Below are positions 16,180-24,356 of a stretch of 37,610 nt of DNA, one piece after another; the first letter of the stretch is position 1, and each line of letters opens with the position of its first letter. The notes beneath the pieces are model-generated. The model searched no databases and had not been told where the DNA came from. It saw nothing but the letters and a program-made list of their open reading frames with translations. Source of the DNA: Candidatus Heimdallarchaeota archaeon (GTDB taxonomy: Archaea > Asgardarchaeota > Heimdallarchaeia > Heimdallarchaeales > Heimdallarchaeaceae); contig JAEOTE010000100.1 of NCBI GenBank assembly GCA_016839945.1, positions 1 to 37,610 on the forward strand, in the 5' to 3' direction. The position numbers were made by a program, and so were the translations under genes.

Positions 16180-17922
16180 ATGAAAAACAAATTATTTTTT
16201 TATATAATTTTAACAGCGTTTATCACTCAGATTGTATCTGTTAATGGTGTTTTTCCTGAACCTGATCCTATTTTTGAATTAACTCTAATTTCTCCTTATG
16301 GTGGTTTTGATCTTATTGCTCAAGAATGGGAAAAACTGAGTATATCGACGGAGATTATACACCTAAGTTATCCTGAAATTGGTACAAGAGTTTGGGACTA
16401 TCCATTTTCAAATTACAGTTATATCCCAACTTACATTGAAGGAGGGTATGATCTTGTTATAATTGGTTATACACATCCTAATTATGTTAATCTGGGAAAT
16501 TTATTTAGTGAAGACGAAATAATTCCAGAAGGGATAAATTATTCTCAATTTAACAATACTGATTTTGAAACTGCATTAGATAGTTTTGTCTATGAACAGA
16601 ATTTAAATCAAAGATTACAATATTATTATGAACTACAAAGAATAATACATGAAGAAGTTCCTTCAATAGGTATAATCAATGATGCTGATTTTTTTGCATT
16701 TAATGAAAATCTTGTAGGAATAAATCCCAATCTATTACGTCAGAGAAATCATAGGATTGAATATTGGGATGATCCTTTTGATCATATAATTAATGTTGCT
16801 ATTGCATATTACTTCAATCAACACAATCCTTTCAAACATTTTATTGATGTTGATAACTTGTGGATGCGTAGTGTTTATGGTTCTCTACTAAAACCATCAC
16901 ATGATAACATAGAATTTGAACCTTACATTGCAGAAAATTATTCAATGAGCTCTGATATGCTCACTATAACAGTTGATATAGATAAAAATGCTAGATTCAG
17001 TGATAATAATTCAGTTTTAGCTGAAGATGTCAAATATTCTTATGAATTTTACAATGATCCTAATCTTGATCACTATAGTTATTTTAGTAGATTTTTTGAA
17101 AATAATGATGCATTCGAAATAATAGATTTAGATACTATTAGATTTCATTTGAAAGAAATTGTACCTTGTTTTCAAGAATTATTAACATATGGAATAATAG
17201 ACAAGAGTAGAGTAGAACCAGTATTTGTTGCAAATGGGTATAGTATTTTCGATTCTTTAGCTTTATCTGGGGCAGTAAATGATTCGCTAGTAACATCCTG
17301 TGGTCCTTATAAATTAGTAGAATATAGTACTAATTCAGCTAAACTTATTCCAAATCCTTATTGGCACGGAATTTTTCCAGATTTAAATGAAATAAATATT
17401 ATTTATCTAGAATCTAATTCTGATTATATTGCTGAAATTTCATCTGGGAATATTGATATATTGGATTATATGTTTTGTTTTCAACCAGAGGATATTGATG
17501 CAATTTCAGGTGTAAAACCTGTTTTAGCTGAGAAACTTTACATTTATCAGCTAATATTAAATCAGAAGCATCCTATAATAGGAACAGGAGAACTTACACC
17601 GCTAGGATCTAAAGATGCTGTAAAAAAAATAAGACAAGCATTGAATCATGCAATTCCCCGTCAAGATATTGTAAATGACAAAGGAGGATTCGCAACCCCA
17701 GGAATAATCCCGATACCTTCTGCATGTGTATATTTTAATTCTAATTTACAAGCTTATTCATACAATTTATCCCTTGCAGAAAATCTACTTAAGGAAGCAG
17801 GATATCTTGAAGGAAAAAGTGGACCTACCACTCCTACGAAAAGTAATTTCCCAAACCTTGTTTTCATAATAGTATTATATTCTGTTTGTTATTTGTGCTA
17901 CAAAAAAAGAAAACGAAAATAA
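16180..17922 (+). CDS. Secreted, C-terminally anchored SBP_5-type solute-binding protein, apparently circularly permuted
   Basis: A 580-residue protein with a signal peptide (about 1-23), a C-terminal membrane helix (about 559-574) and the basic tail KKRKRK; it sits on the outer face of the membrane. The family is the peptide/nickel ABC-transporter binding proteins (SBP_5). The normal N-terminal half appears late, from about residue 200: NPFKHFIDVDNLWMRSVYGS, EPYIAENYSMSSDM, FSDNNSVLAEDVKYSYEF, SCGPYKLVEY and finally AENLLKEAGYLEG (ending near 545). The segment that normally follows that last motif is instead at residues 32-195: FELTLISPYGG, YDLVIIGYTHP, YYYELQRIIHEEVPSIGII, LVGINP. No permease or ATPase gene is adjacent. 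Ligand unknown. GAAGGA lies five bases before the ATG. Confidence 0.82.
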   Translation: MKNKLFFYIILTAFITQIVSVNGVFPEPDPIFELTLISPYGGFDLIAQEWEKLSISTEIIHLSYPEIGTRVWDYPFSNYSYIPTYIEGGYDLVIIGYTHPNYVNLGNLFSEDEIIPEGINYSQFNNTDFETALDSFVYEQNLNQRLQYYYELQRIIHEEVPSIGIINDADFFAFNENLVGINPNLLRQRNHRIEYWDDPFDHIINVAIAYYFNQHNPFKHFIDVDNLWMRSVYGSLLKPSHDNIEFEPYIAENYSMSSDMLTITVDIDKNARFSDNNSVLAEDVKYSYEFYNDPNLDHYSYFSRFFENNDAFEIIDLDTIRFHLKEIVPCFQELLTYGIIDKSRVEPVFVANGYSIFDSLALSGAVNDSLVTSCGPYKLVEYSTNSAKLIPNPYWHGIFPDLNEINIIYLESNSDYIAEISSGNIDILDYMFCFQPEDIDAISGVKPVLAEKLYIYQLILNQKHPIIGTGELTPLGSKDAVKKIRQALNHAIPRQDIVNDKGGFATPGIIPIPSACVYFNSNLQAYSYNLSLAENLLKEAGYLEGKSGPTTPTKSNFPNLVFIIVLYSVCYLCYKKRKRK

Positions 17923-17941
17923 AACAATCTTATCCCTCATC

Positions 17942-17948
17942 TTTTTTT
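17942..17948 (+). terminator. Oligo-T terminator after the solute-binding protein gene
   Basis: Seven T in a row about 20 bp after the stop at 17922. It would separate the solute-binding protein transcript from the beta-helix gene downstream. Confidence 0.35.
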
Positions 17949-18064
17949 AAACAAGAAAAATGAAAGAAATTAAAACAAAGAAATTAGGAGGAAAGTTTTA
18001 TTTTTAACCTTGTTTCTATTATTAATATTCGAGAAAGTAAACTGGGTTTCTTTAAGTGTAAAAA

Positions 18065-19003
18065 ATGAAACTAAGAACAATAGTTATAGTTATACTATTG
18101 AGTATTGTCTCTTATTCTATAAACCTAAATATACCCTTGGTAAGTGCTAGATGTGAAAACAAAGAAACTACTTCTTTTTCTCCAAATGGATTAATTCAAC
18201 ATTCTCCAATTCGAATTATTTCAGATGAAAATCTTACAGCATACAATTTTCCTGGCTTAGGTACAGAAAATCATCCATATTTAATCAGAAATCTGAACAT
18301 AACAACTAATGAAAGAACGGGATTATACATTTCAAAAACAACCAAACACATTATTATTCAGAACTGCTATATTGATGCATTAAATTATGGCATTGAAATT
18401 GTGCATGTAGCTGATAATACTTTGTTATTGACTGAAAATACTCTTAAAAATAATAGATATTATGGAACTTTTTTTTGGAGAACAGCTTCATCTAATATCT
18501 CCTATAATTATTATTTCAATAATGGAGATGGATTAACTATGTTCTATTCAGATAAGACCTTTATTTCAAATAATACTTGCATTAATAATACAAATTACGG
18601 GATTTACTTATCTCGTTCAAAGTCATGCAATGTTACATATAACGTGCTAAAAGAGAATGAAAAGTATGGAGTTGTACTTGGACGTTACACAGAGTTTTGT
18701 GCAGTCCATCACAATTATTTTATCAACAATAACTTAGGTGGATCCTCTCAAGCTTATGATCATGGTTCAAATAACATTTTTTATGATTTAGAAACTAACG
18801 AAGGGAATTGGTGGAACGATTGTTTAAGTGAAAATTATGATATAGATGGCAATACTATGGCTGTTGATTTTTATCCACTTGGTAAAATACCTAATGAAGA
18901 AGAAATGCAAAGAACATCTTATAATTTACTTCTATCCTTGGTTCTGTTTCCTACAATAGCAGTTTTATATCTGCTACAAAAAAGAACAAAAAGAAAAAAC
19001 TAG
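18065..19003 (+). CDS. Secreted NosD-like parallel beta-helix protein, C-terminally anchored
   Basis: A 312-residue surface protein. A signal peptide covers about residues 1-28. A cap module follows, SPIRIISDENLTAYNFPGLG then TENHPYLIRNLNIT, and then short beta-helix repeats rich in Asn and Ser (NNRYYGTFFW, SKSCNVTYNVLKENEKYGVV, HHNYFINN). A closing module reads NEGNWWNDC and then VDFYPLGK. One membrane helix (about 284-304) and the tail KRTKRKN anchor it. The same start and end modules occur in the protein at 31066. NosD/pectate-lyase-like helices often bind sugars or mediate contact, but the ligand here is unknown. Asn-x-Ser/Thr sites are frequent, so N-glycosylation is likely. A TATA-like ATTAATATT lies about 40 bp upstream. 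Confidence 0.82.
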   Translation: MKLRTIVIVILLSIVSYSINLNIPLVSARCENKETTSFSPNGLIQHSPIRIISDENLTAYNFPGLGTENHPYLIRNLNITTNERTGLYISKTTKHIIIQNCYIDALNYGIEIVHVADNTLLLTENTLKNNRYYGTFFWRTASSNISYNYYFNNGDGLTMFYSDKTFISNNTCINNTNYGIYLSRSKSCNVTYNVLKENEKYGVVLGRYTEFCAVHHNYFINNNLGGSSQAYDHGSNNIFYDLETNEGNWWNDCLSENYDIDGNTMAVDFYPLGKIPNEEEMQRTSYNLLLSLVLFPTIAVLYLLQKRTKRKN

Positions 19004-19015
19004 ACTCTATTCTAA

Positions 19016-20473
19016 TTATCTTTTTTTATCTTGAGCTAGCTCGTAAACCTTTTGCCATTGTTTAGCAGCATTTTTCCAAGTAAAATCCAGGTTCATAATT
19101 TTCTTCTTGAGTTTTAGCCACTTCTCAGGTTCTTCTTTGTATACTTTAACAGCTCTTTTAACTGCAGCAAAAAACTCCTTTACATTAGGATTCTCAAAAA
19201 CAAATCCAGTCCCTTCTTCAGTTTTAGGGTCATAATTTTGTACAGTATCAGATAGTCCTCCTGTATTTCTAACAAGAGGTACTGTTCCATAAATCATTGA
19301 ATAGAGTTGATTTAATCCACAAGGTTCGTATTTAGATGGCATCAAGAATATATCTGCAGCTGCTTCAATTTGATGAGCAAGAGTGTTATCAAACATAATA
19401 TTTATTGAACTATTCTCATGATATTTTTCTTCTTTTTTCTTGAATTTTTTCTCAAGTTCAGGTTCTCCTGTTCCTAATAGAATGAACTGAACTTTCAGTT
19501 TCATAATATCATCGAACTTTTCAAGAATAAGGTCTAATCCTTTTTGAGTTGCTAATCTTGATATCACACCCAATATAGGCAAATCAGAGACGTTCAAATT
19601 GAGTTTATCTTGAAGATAACTTTTAGATTCAGTTTTACCTTTCAGATTCTTTGAATCATAATTCTTAACTAACAAAGGATCACTCTTTGGATTCCAGACA
19701 TTAAGATCAACTCCATGTACAATTCCATAAAGGTCTTCCTTTCTCTGTTCAATAAAGCTCTCTAAACCATATCCGAATTCTTTAGTTTGAATTTCTTCTG
19801 CATATTTTGAACTTACAGTTGTAAGAATATCTGAATAAACAATTGCTCCTTTCATGAAATTTATTTTACCATAAAAACCAAGGAGATCCTCATCAAAATA
19901 GACATCTGCAAGTTCAGCATCTGCAATATCCTCAAAAGGGTAGATTCCTTGATAGCCGATATTGTGAATTGTAAAAACAGACTTTGATTTCTTGAACAGA
20001 TCAACATCGTTATATTCTGTTTTCAAGAAGAAAGGTAGCAATCCTGTATGCCAATCATTACAATGAATAATATCCGGAGAAAATTTTAACCACCTTAGCA
20101 TTGCAAAAACTGATTTTGTGAATGTTAGAAATCTGTATGCACTGTCTGAATAATCCTCTCCATCTTCATCCACGTAAATTCCTTCTCTGTATAGATAGGG
20201 ATTCTTGATGAAATAAACTGGAACTTTCGAGTGCGGAATAAAAGAAACATAAAGATCGAAAAGCTCTACTTTTTCTCCTATTTTTGCAATAATGTTCTCT
20301 TTAACTAATTGAAGTCTAAACTTCTTAGTATCAATGGATTTGTAAAGAGGTGTGATAATAACTATTTTATGACCTAACCCTTGCATAGCCTTAGGAAATG
20401 CTGCTGAAACATCTCCTAATCCCCCTGTTTTGGAAAAAGGTGCAATTTCAGCTGTTACGAATGCTATCCTCAT
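19016..20473 (-). CDS. glgA: Glycogen synthase (GT5)
   Basis: A 485-residue GT-B glycosyltransferase of the GlgA family. The nucleotide-sugar loop KTGGLGDV (residues 15-22) directly follows the start, HCNDWHTGLLP and FTIHNIGYQG are typical of the N-terminal domain, and ISRLATQKGLDLI and EPCGLNQLYSMIYGTVP form the C-terminal donor site. It extends alpha-1,4-glucan chains from ADP- or UDP-glucose in the cytosol. The frame opens at a TTG (20494), but ATG 20473 is preceded six bases upstream by AAGGAG and fits the family start exactly. It overlaps the end of the upstream GH57 gene by 26 bp, so the two are probably translationally coupled. It is convergent with the beta-helix gene. Confidence 0.94.
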   Translation of the reverse strand: MRIAFVTAEIAPFSKTGGLGDVSAAFPKAMQGLGHKIVIITPLYKSIDTKKFRLQLVKENIIAKIGEKVELFDLYVSFIPHSKVPVYFIKNPYLYREGIYVDEDGEDYSDSAYRFLTFTKSVFAMLRWLKFSPDIIHCNDWHTGLLPFFLKTEYNDVDLFKKSKSVFTIHNIGYQGIYPFEDIADAELADVYFDEDLLGFYGKINFMKGAIVYSDILTTVSSKYAEEIQTKEFGYGLESFIEQRKEDLYGIVHGVDLNVWNPKSDPLLVKNYDSKNLKGKTESKSYLQDKLNLNVSDLPILGVISRLATQKGLDLILEKFDDIMKLKVQFILLGTGEPELEKKFKKKEEKYHENSSINIMFDNTLAHQIEAAADIFLMPSKYEPCGLNQLYSMIYGTVPLVRNTGGLSDTVQNYDPKTEEGTGFVFENPNVKEFFAAVKRAVKVYKEEPEKWLKLKKKIMNLDFTWKNAAKQWQKVYELAQDKKR

Positions 20474-21617
20474 TTTTTTCTCCTTTTTGTTCAACTATTT
20501 CTATTATTCTTTGAATAATGTCATTTGATAGGTTAAAAATTATTTGTTTGGACCTTTTAGGCAAGCCATCAATCATTTTAACGAGTGATTTTCTTTGTAA
20601 TTGTAAACCTGTTAATATTAATTCAGGACTCCACCAATCCCTTGAAGCCCACCAAAATTGACAAGAATACAAAGAAGATTGATAATCATCAAACCATTCC
20701 CCTCTATCTATAAATTCCCTCACTCTTTCAAGAAAATCAATATGACTTTGTTGAAGCTGATGTATTGCATTAAATGGATGGTTCCATAAAGGTAATGGTA
20801 TATTGTCTTCCATATCTTGATCAGATGTTGACCAAGAAGAAGTTAAGAAATTCTTTATTTTCTTATTTAATGGAAATTCTCCAATGCTTTTAGAAAGAGT
20901 ATTCATTTGAGTAGATTTTGCTAAATCAAAGAAAAAATTATAGTACCTCTTATGATGCTCTCCAAATGTTTCTAAATCCATAGCTAGTAGGATAGGACAT
21001 TTTTGATTGTCATACTGATCACGTAAATCCTTAATTGCAGCATCTACATTTCCATTATACTGATTAAAAGCGATATTATTACTCAATTCCTTATCTCTCT
21101 TAATTAAGAAGACGGATTTACCATCCTCTAGCTCATAATACCCTCCGATTTTGAGATTGTTTATATTCTCTGGTGCAACGATTATCTTATAACCTTCTTT
21201 TACTATCTGGGGAATTACTTCCCCTGATATAGCTAATTCTGGAGGGAAGAACACTGAGCTGTTAACACCTAAAATATTGTAGGTTAACTTCTTTTGTTTG
21301 TTTATCTGATATCTTTGATCTTTTTTTAGAATCAGTGGTAAAATAGGGTGGTAGAACGCTGATCCCATAAGTTCTATTTGTTTAGATAGAATACCTTCCT
21401 CAATTAGATGTAAAACATCTGGATAACTTGTAGCAAATTTCTCTAATAAACAACCAGAAATATTTAATGTTATTTTGATTTCTGGATTTTCTAATAGTTT
21501 TCTTAAGAAAGGAATATAGCATTTTGAAATTATTCGATTGTATATCTCTTCCTTTTGAGTAATAGGTTGATAAGCATGTAAAACGAAAACCAAAGGGATT
21601 TTTTCCTTATTTTCCAT
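20448..21617 (-). CDS. GH57 family alpha-amylase/glucanotransferase-like protein
   Basis: A 389-residue cytosolic glycoside hydrolase of family 57. The opening FVLHAYQP matches motif 1 (HxxQP type). QIELMGSAFYHPILPL is the second motif, FFPPELAISGE gives the nucleophile candidate E127, and AMDLETFGEHH gives acid/base D214. The C-terminal QFWWASRDWW region is usual for short GH57 amylases. It likely trims or rearranges alpha-glucan and lies directly upstream of glycogen synthase, overlapping it. The ATG at 21617 is preceded six bases upstream by AAGGTGA. Specificity (amylase, 4-alpha-glucanotransferase or other) cannot be settled by reading. Confidence 0.86.
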   Translation of the reverse strand: MENKEKIPLVFVLHAYQPITQKEEIYNRIISKCYIPFLRKLLENPEIKITLNISGCLLEKFATSYPDVLHLIEEGILSKQIELMGSAFYHPILPLILKKDQRYQINKQKKLTYNILGVNSSVFFPPELAISGEVIPQIVKEGYKIIVAPENINNLKIGGYYELEDGKSVFLIKRDKELSNNIAFNQYNGNVDAAIKDLRDQYDNQKCPILLAMDLETFGEHHKRYYNFFFDLAKSTQMNTLSKSIGEFPLNKKIKNFLTSSWSTSDQDMEDNIPLPLWNHPFNAIHQLQQSHIDFLERVREFIDRGEWFDDYQSSLYSCQFWWASRDWWSPELILTGLQLQRKSLVKMIDGLPKRSKQIIFNLSNDIIQRIIEIVEQKGEKNEDSIRNS

Positions 21618-21642
21618 ATGCTTTCACCTTAGAGATTAAAGC

Positions 21643-22836
21643 TTATTTTTTGTTCAAACAATCTCTCATAATTTTAGCAACATCTTCAGGAAACATAGTT
21701 GCTATTCTATATGTTTCCATTATTTCAGCTCCACCAATTCTTTGAATAGGGATGATATCAATTAATAAATGCATATCAGAATTATAACCTATATTTTCTT
21801 GTCGAAACAGGATGTTTCTGTCTTGTAATAGATTCATGCTTTGAGGAGCTAGTGCTATGAACTCGTCTAAAGCTATATTTGCAATTAGAATAGCTTCAGC
21901 AAGTTTTGCAATCTGTTCTTCATCTAAGTACAAGAACTGGGAAGTGTGTCTTTTTGGTATCAATCTAAGTTGACCATCTCTTTCTGGAGCAAAAGCGGTT
22001 AGAAGTATCCATTCTTCATTTTCAAACACTATTCTTTCTTCAAAGTTTAGTTCTTGATTTAAAGGATCTTTGATTTTCTTATCTTCAACCAGTTTACATG
22101 CTAAGCAATAATTATGATTGTTCATCTTTTTCTTATGAAAACCTGGAACACTAAGGAAACCAAGTGAAGTCCAGCCATGACCTATATCATTAGCATAGAT
22201 ATAAGTTTGAGAATGGAGATGACAAATACTAGCACCAGCTTCTTCTCCAATATTGAAGAAATGTAAAATCGTCAATTTGGATGTATTGTATTTTTCTTTA
22301 AGGACACCAACACTGTCATTATGAGCAACTTGAGTTGTTTTCAATAGTTCAATAATTTCCTCTTTAGATGCATCAGATAAGGTATCATAATGTTTTGTGA
22401 GTAGATGAACCATTCCAATACCAATACTCTTGTCTTGTATGGAATCTAACTCTTGGGTGTGTTGATACAGAACCCTAGCCATTGGAGTAAAAAGATTGAC
22501 AATTGAAATAGCAGCATGACTTTCTAGATTCTCTTTTTTTGGTTCAACACTTAAAGGATGATTACTGATATTGCCATCTTGTGATAAAACAACAGCTGGA
22601 AGCTCTCCTGCAACTACTTTACAAAATGAATCTCTTTCAATATGAAGCTCTTCTAGAATGATTTGATTATTCTCTTTATGTTCAAAAGGTCTCTTTCCTC
22701 TTAAAGGAGAAAATTGTGTTATATGCCCAACCTTTGTACCAAATTCATTTATTATTGTACGAAAGGGATCAAATCTCTCTAAAGGCATATTCTCTGTATC
22801 TCTGTAAATTCCCCAATAGCCTTCCGGTATATCCAA
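21643..22836 (-). CDS. Galactose-1-phosphate uridylyltransferase-like protein (HIT superfamily)
   Basis: A 397-residue nucleotidyltransferase-like protein with two HIT-type halves. FNIGEEAGASICHLHSQTYI ends in the catalytic-type H206-L-H208-S-Q210; classical GalT has HPHxQ. The second half has RDGQLRLIPKRHTSQF and MHLLIDIIPI. CLAC in the middle is a possible zinc pair. GalT enzymes exchange UMP between UDP-glucose and galactose-1-phosphate; with the altered motif the substrate could be another sugar phosphate. It is the first gene of a minus-strand group with GH57 and glycogen synthase, 25 bp from the next gene. The start is TTG at 22836, supported by GGTGAT (22842-22847) five bases upstream; the first in-frame ATG lies 16 codons further in. 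Confidence 0.82.
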   Translation of the reverse strand: MDIPEGYWGIYRDTENMPLERFDPFRTIINEFGTKVGHITQFSPLRGKRPFEHKENNQIILEELHIERDSFCKVVAGELPAVVLSQDGNISNHPLSVEPKKENLESHAAISIVNLFTPMARVLYQHTQELDSIQDKSIGIGMVHLLTKHYDTLSDASKEEIIELLKTTQVAHNDSVGVLKEKYNTSKLTILHFFNIGEEAGASICHLHSQTYIYANDIGHGWTSLGFLSVPGFHKKKMNNHNYCLACKLVEDKKIKDPLNQELNFEERIVFENEEWILLTAFAPERDGQLRLIPKRHTSQFLYLDEEQIAKLAEAILIANIALDEFIALAPQSMNLLQDRNILFRQENIGYNSDMHLLIDIIPIQRIGGAEIMETYRIATMFPEDVAKIMRDCLNKK

Positions 22837-22841
22837 ACTAA

Positions 22842-22847
22842 ATCACC
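22842..22847 (-). promoter_or_regulatory. Shine-Dalgarno deciding the TTG start of the GalT-like gene
   Basis: GGTGAT on the minus strand, five bases before the TTG at 22836. It is the clearest reason to start translation at TTG rather than at the internal ATG. Confidence 0.55.
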
Positions 22848-23041
22848 ATTAACAGCACAATGCAAATTATATCTCTTTTAAGATTATAGATAGTTATCTT
22901 TTTAAGAATTTATGAAGGAAGGAGAAAAATAGAATCTCAAGCAATTTGAGGTTATAATTTTTCAAAACAATATATAGCAGTCTCTTAATGAAAATGAATA
23001 TTTTTAAATAGCTTTCTTCTTATTCTGAATTAGACTGAATT

Positions 23042-23683
23042 GTGAGTAAAATGATGGGGCAATCACAATCATTGAAACCAATCTTGTTTAGAGATATGAT
23101 GATAAAGAGTGAAAAACTAATTTCTGATGAAAAAGAGAATATCAATGCAATCAATGTTTTTCCAATACCAGATGGAGATACTGGTTCAAACATGTTCTAT
23201 ACGATTCAAGCCATTGTAAATGAAGTGAGAGGAGTAGAGGAGGGGAATGGTGATGATGTTTTTCAAGCAATTAGCAAAGGGAGTTTTGTAGGTGCAAAAG
23301 GTAATTCTGGTGTAATTTATTCTCAATTCTTGATAGGTGTGGTAGAACACTTAGATGCACAAGAACAGATAACTCCTAAGGCTTTTGCTGAAGCTTTACA
23401 GGAAGGAACTGATTTTGCATATGATAGTGTTCTTAATCCAACAGAAGGAACGATTTTGACAGTGATGAAAGAAGCTACAGAAAAAGCTAAAGAGATTATT
23501 GAAGAAAATCCTAAAATTGAATGGTTAGAATTTATGAATCTCATTGTTGAAAAAAGTCAAGATTGTTTGAAAAGGACTAAAGAGATGCTAGATGTTCTCA
23601 AAGAAGCTAATGTTGTAGACGCAGGAGCTAAAGGTTTTGTTCATATCCTAGAATCTTGGAGAGATACAATAGAAAACCAATAA
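23042..23683 (+). CDS. Stand-alone DAK2 (DhaL/FakA N-terminal-like) kinase domain
   Basis: A 213-residue protein. It matches the ATP-binding DAK2 domain of dihydroxyacetone kinase and of the fatty-acid kinase FakA: NVFPIPDGDTGSNM (metal-binding aspartates D44 and D46), GSFVGAKGNSGVIYSQFL, a PTEGTILTV segment and VVDAGAKGFVH. In FakA this domain is followed by a further roughly 330 residues; here it stands alone, so it would need partner subunits. No DhaK, DhaM or DegV gene is in the window. The reading frame begins at GTG 23042, with ATGs at 23051 and 23054 as alternatives; no Shine-Dalgarno decides between them. A TATA-like TTTTTAAATA lies at 23001-23010. Confidence 0.85.
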   Translation: MSKMMGQSQSLKPILFRDMMIKSEKLISDEKENINAINVFPIPDGDTGSNMFYTIQAIVNEVRGVEEGNGDDVFQAISKGSFVGAKGNSGVIYSQFLIGVVEHLDAQEQITPKAFAEALQEGTDFAYDSVLNPTEGTILTVMKEATEKAKEIIEENPKIEWLEFMNLIVEKSQDCLKRTKEMLDVLKEANVVDAGAKGFVHILESWRDTIENQ

Positions 23684-23695
23684 ACTACTGATCCT

Positions 23696-23701
23696 GAGGG
23701 G
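23696..23701 (+). promoter_or_regulatory. Shine-Dalgarno for an apparent CTG start
   Basis: GAGGGG ends six bases before CTG at 23708 (intervening AAATAA). The same GAGGGG-plus-six arrangement precedes the TTG start at 11959. It supports initiation at CTG, the only site that keeps the P-loop of the downstream NTPase. Confidence 0.55.
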
Positions 23702-23707
23702 AAATAA

Positions 23708-24262
23708 CTGTTTTTTGTAATAACAGGACCAATAAGTATTGGAAAAACAACCCTGATGAAAAATATAATTAGAAAATTCAAGCACTCATATAGTGTTGCT
23801 GGAGTTATAACTGAAGGACAAGAAAATAGGTTTTTTGTTAACGTTAAAACAAATGAAAAAGTTTCTTTTTATTTTGAAGGAGAAGAAATAGCAGAAGAAA
23901 TAGGAAAATATTCAATCTCCAAAAGAGCAATGAGTTTCGCTAATAATGTGATTAAATCATCTTATAGTTCTCAAATAATTTTCATAGATGAAGTAGGTAG
24001 ATTGGAGGGAGAAAGAAAGTGTATGTATGAGCAGATTTCAGGATTGGTTGATGAAACAAACAGAATGAAAGATAAAGCAGTTATTATGATCGTAAGAGAG
24101 GACTTACTTCATGAAATCTTAGTATTGCTTGACATTAAACCCATGAAAATATGGTCTTTACACAAAAAACCCAAAGAGAAAAATGTTAGAGAAATATATG
24201 ATTTTATTTTGCATGCGATAACAAAAGGAGGGAGGGAGGATTGTGAGTTTGAAAATATTTAA
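23708..24262 (+). CDS. THEP1-type nucleoside-triphosphatase with apparent CTG start
   Basis: A P-loop NTPase of the THEP1 (NTPase_1) family, 184 residues. Walker A is VITGPISIGKTTL at residues 4-16, and Walker B is IIFIDEVGRLE with D94 and E95. The first ATG (23756) lies after the P-loop, so starting there would give a protein unable to bind nucleotide. Upstream, an in-frame stop lies at 23705-23707, directly followed by CTG, and GAGGGG sits six bases before that CTG. No ATG, GTG or TTG exists between the stop and the P-loop, so CTG is the best start. The family hydrolyses NTPs in vitro; its physiological role is unclear. It follows the DAK2 gene by 24 bp, probably as an operon, and its stop lies in a stem-loop. 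Confidence 0.85.
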   Translation: MFFVITGPISIGKTTLMKNIIRKFKHSYSVAGVITEGQENRFFVNVKTNEKVSFYFEGEEIAEEIGKYSISKRAMSFANNVIKSSYSSQIIFIDEVGRLEGERKCMYEQISGLVDETNRMKDKAVIMIVREDLLHEILVLLDIKPMKIWSLHKKPKEKNVREIYDFILHAITKGGREDCEFENI

Positions 24263-24270
24263 ACTCACAA
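24241..24270 (+). repeat. Perfect 10-bp inverted repeat straddling the NTPase stop codon
   Basis: TTGTGAGTTT and AAACTCACAA are separated by ten bases (GAAAATATTT). The TAA stop at 24260-24262 lies at the base of the right arm. It would form a stable hairpin in the mRNA 3' end and may terminate or stabilise the transcript; alternatively it is an operator for the gene at 24357. Confidence 0.6.
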
Positions 24271-24356
24271 TCAATATGATTGTAGTATGAAATTATATAA
24301 AAGCTTCTATTTTGTTCTTGGGTAAAATTGATAAATAAGTGATTAAATCTCCTTGC

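Noticed and set aside
23756-24262. NTPase gene starting at the first ATG
   Set aside because: This start leaves out the P-loop, which is encoded in frame directly upstream behind a Shine-Dalgarno motif.
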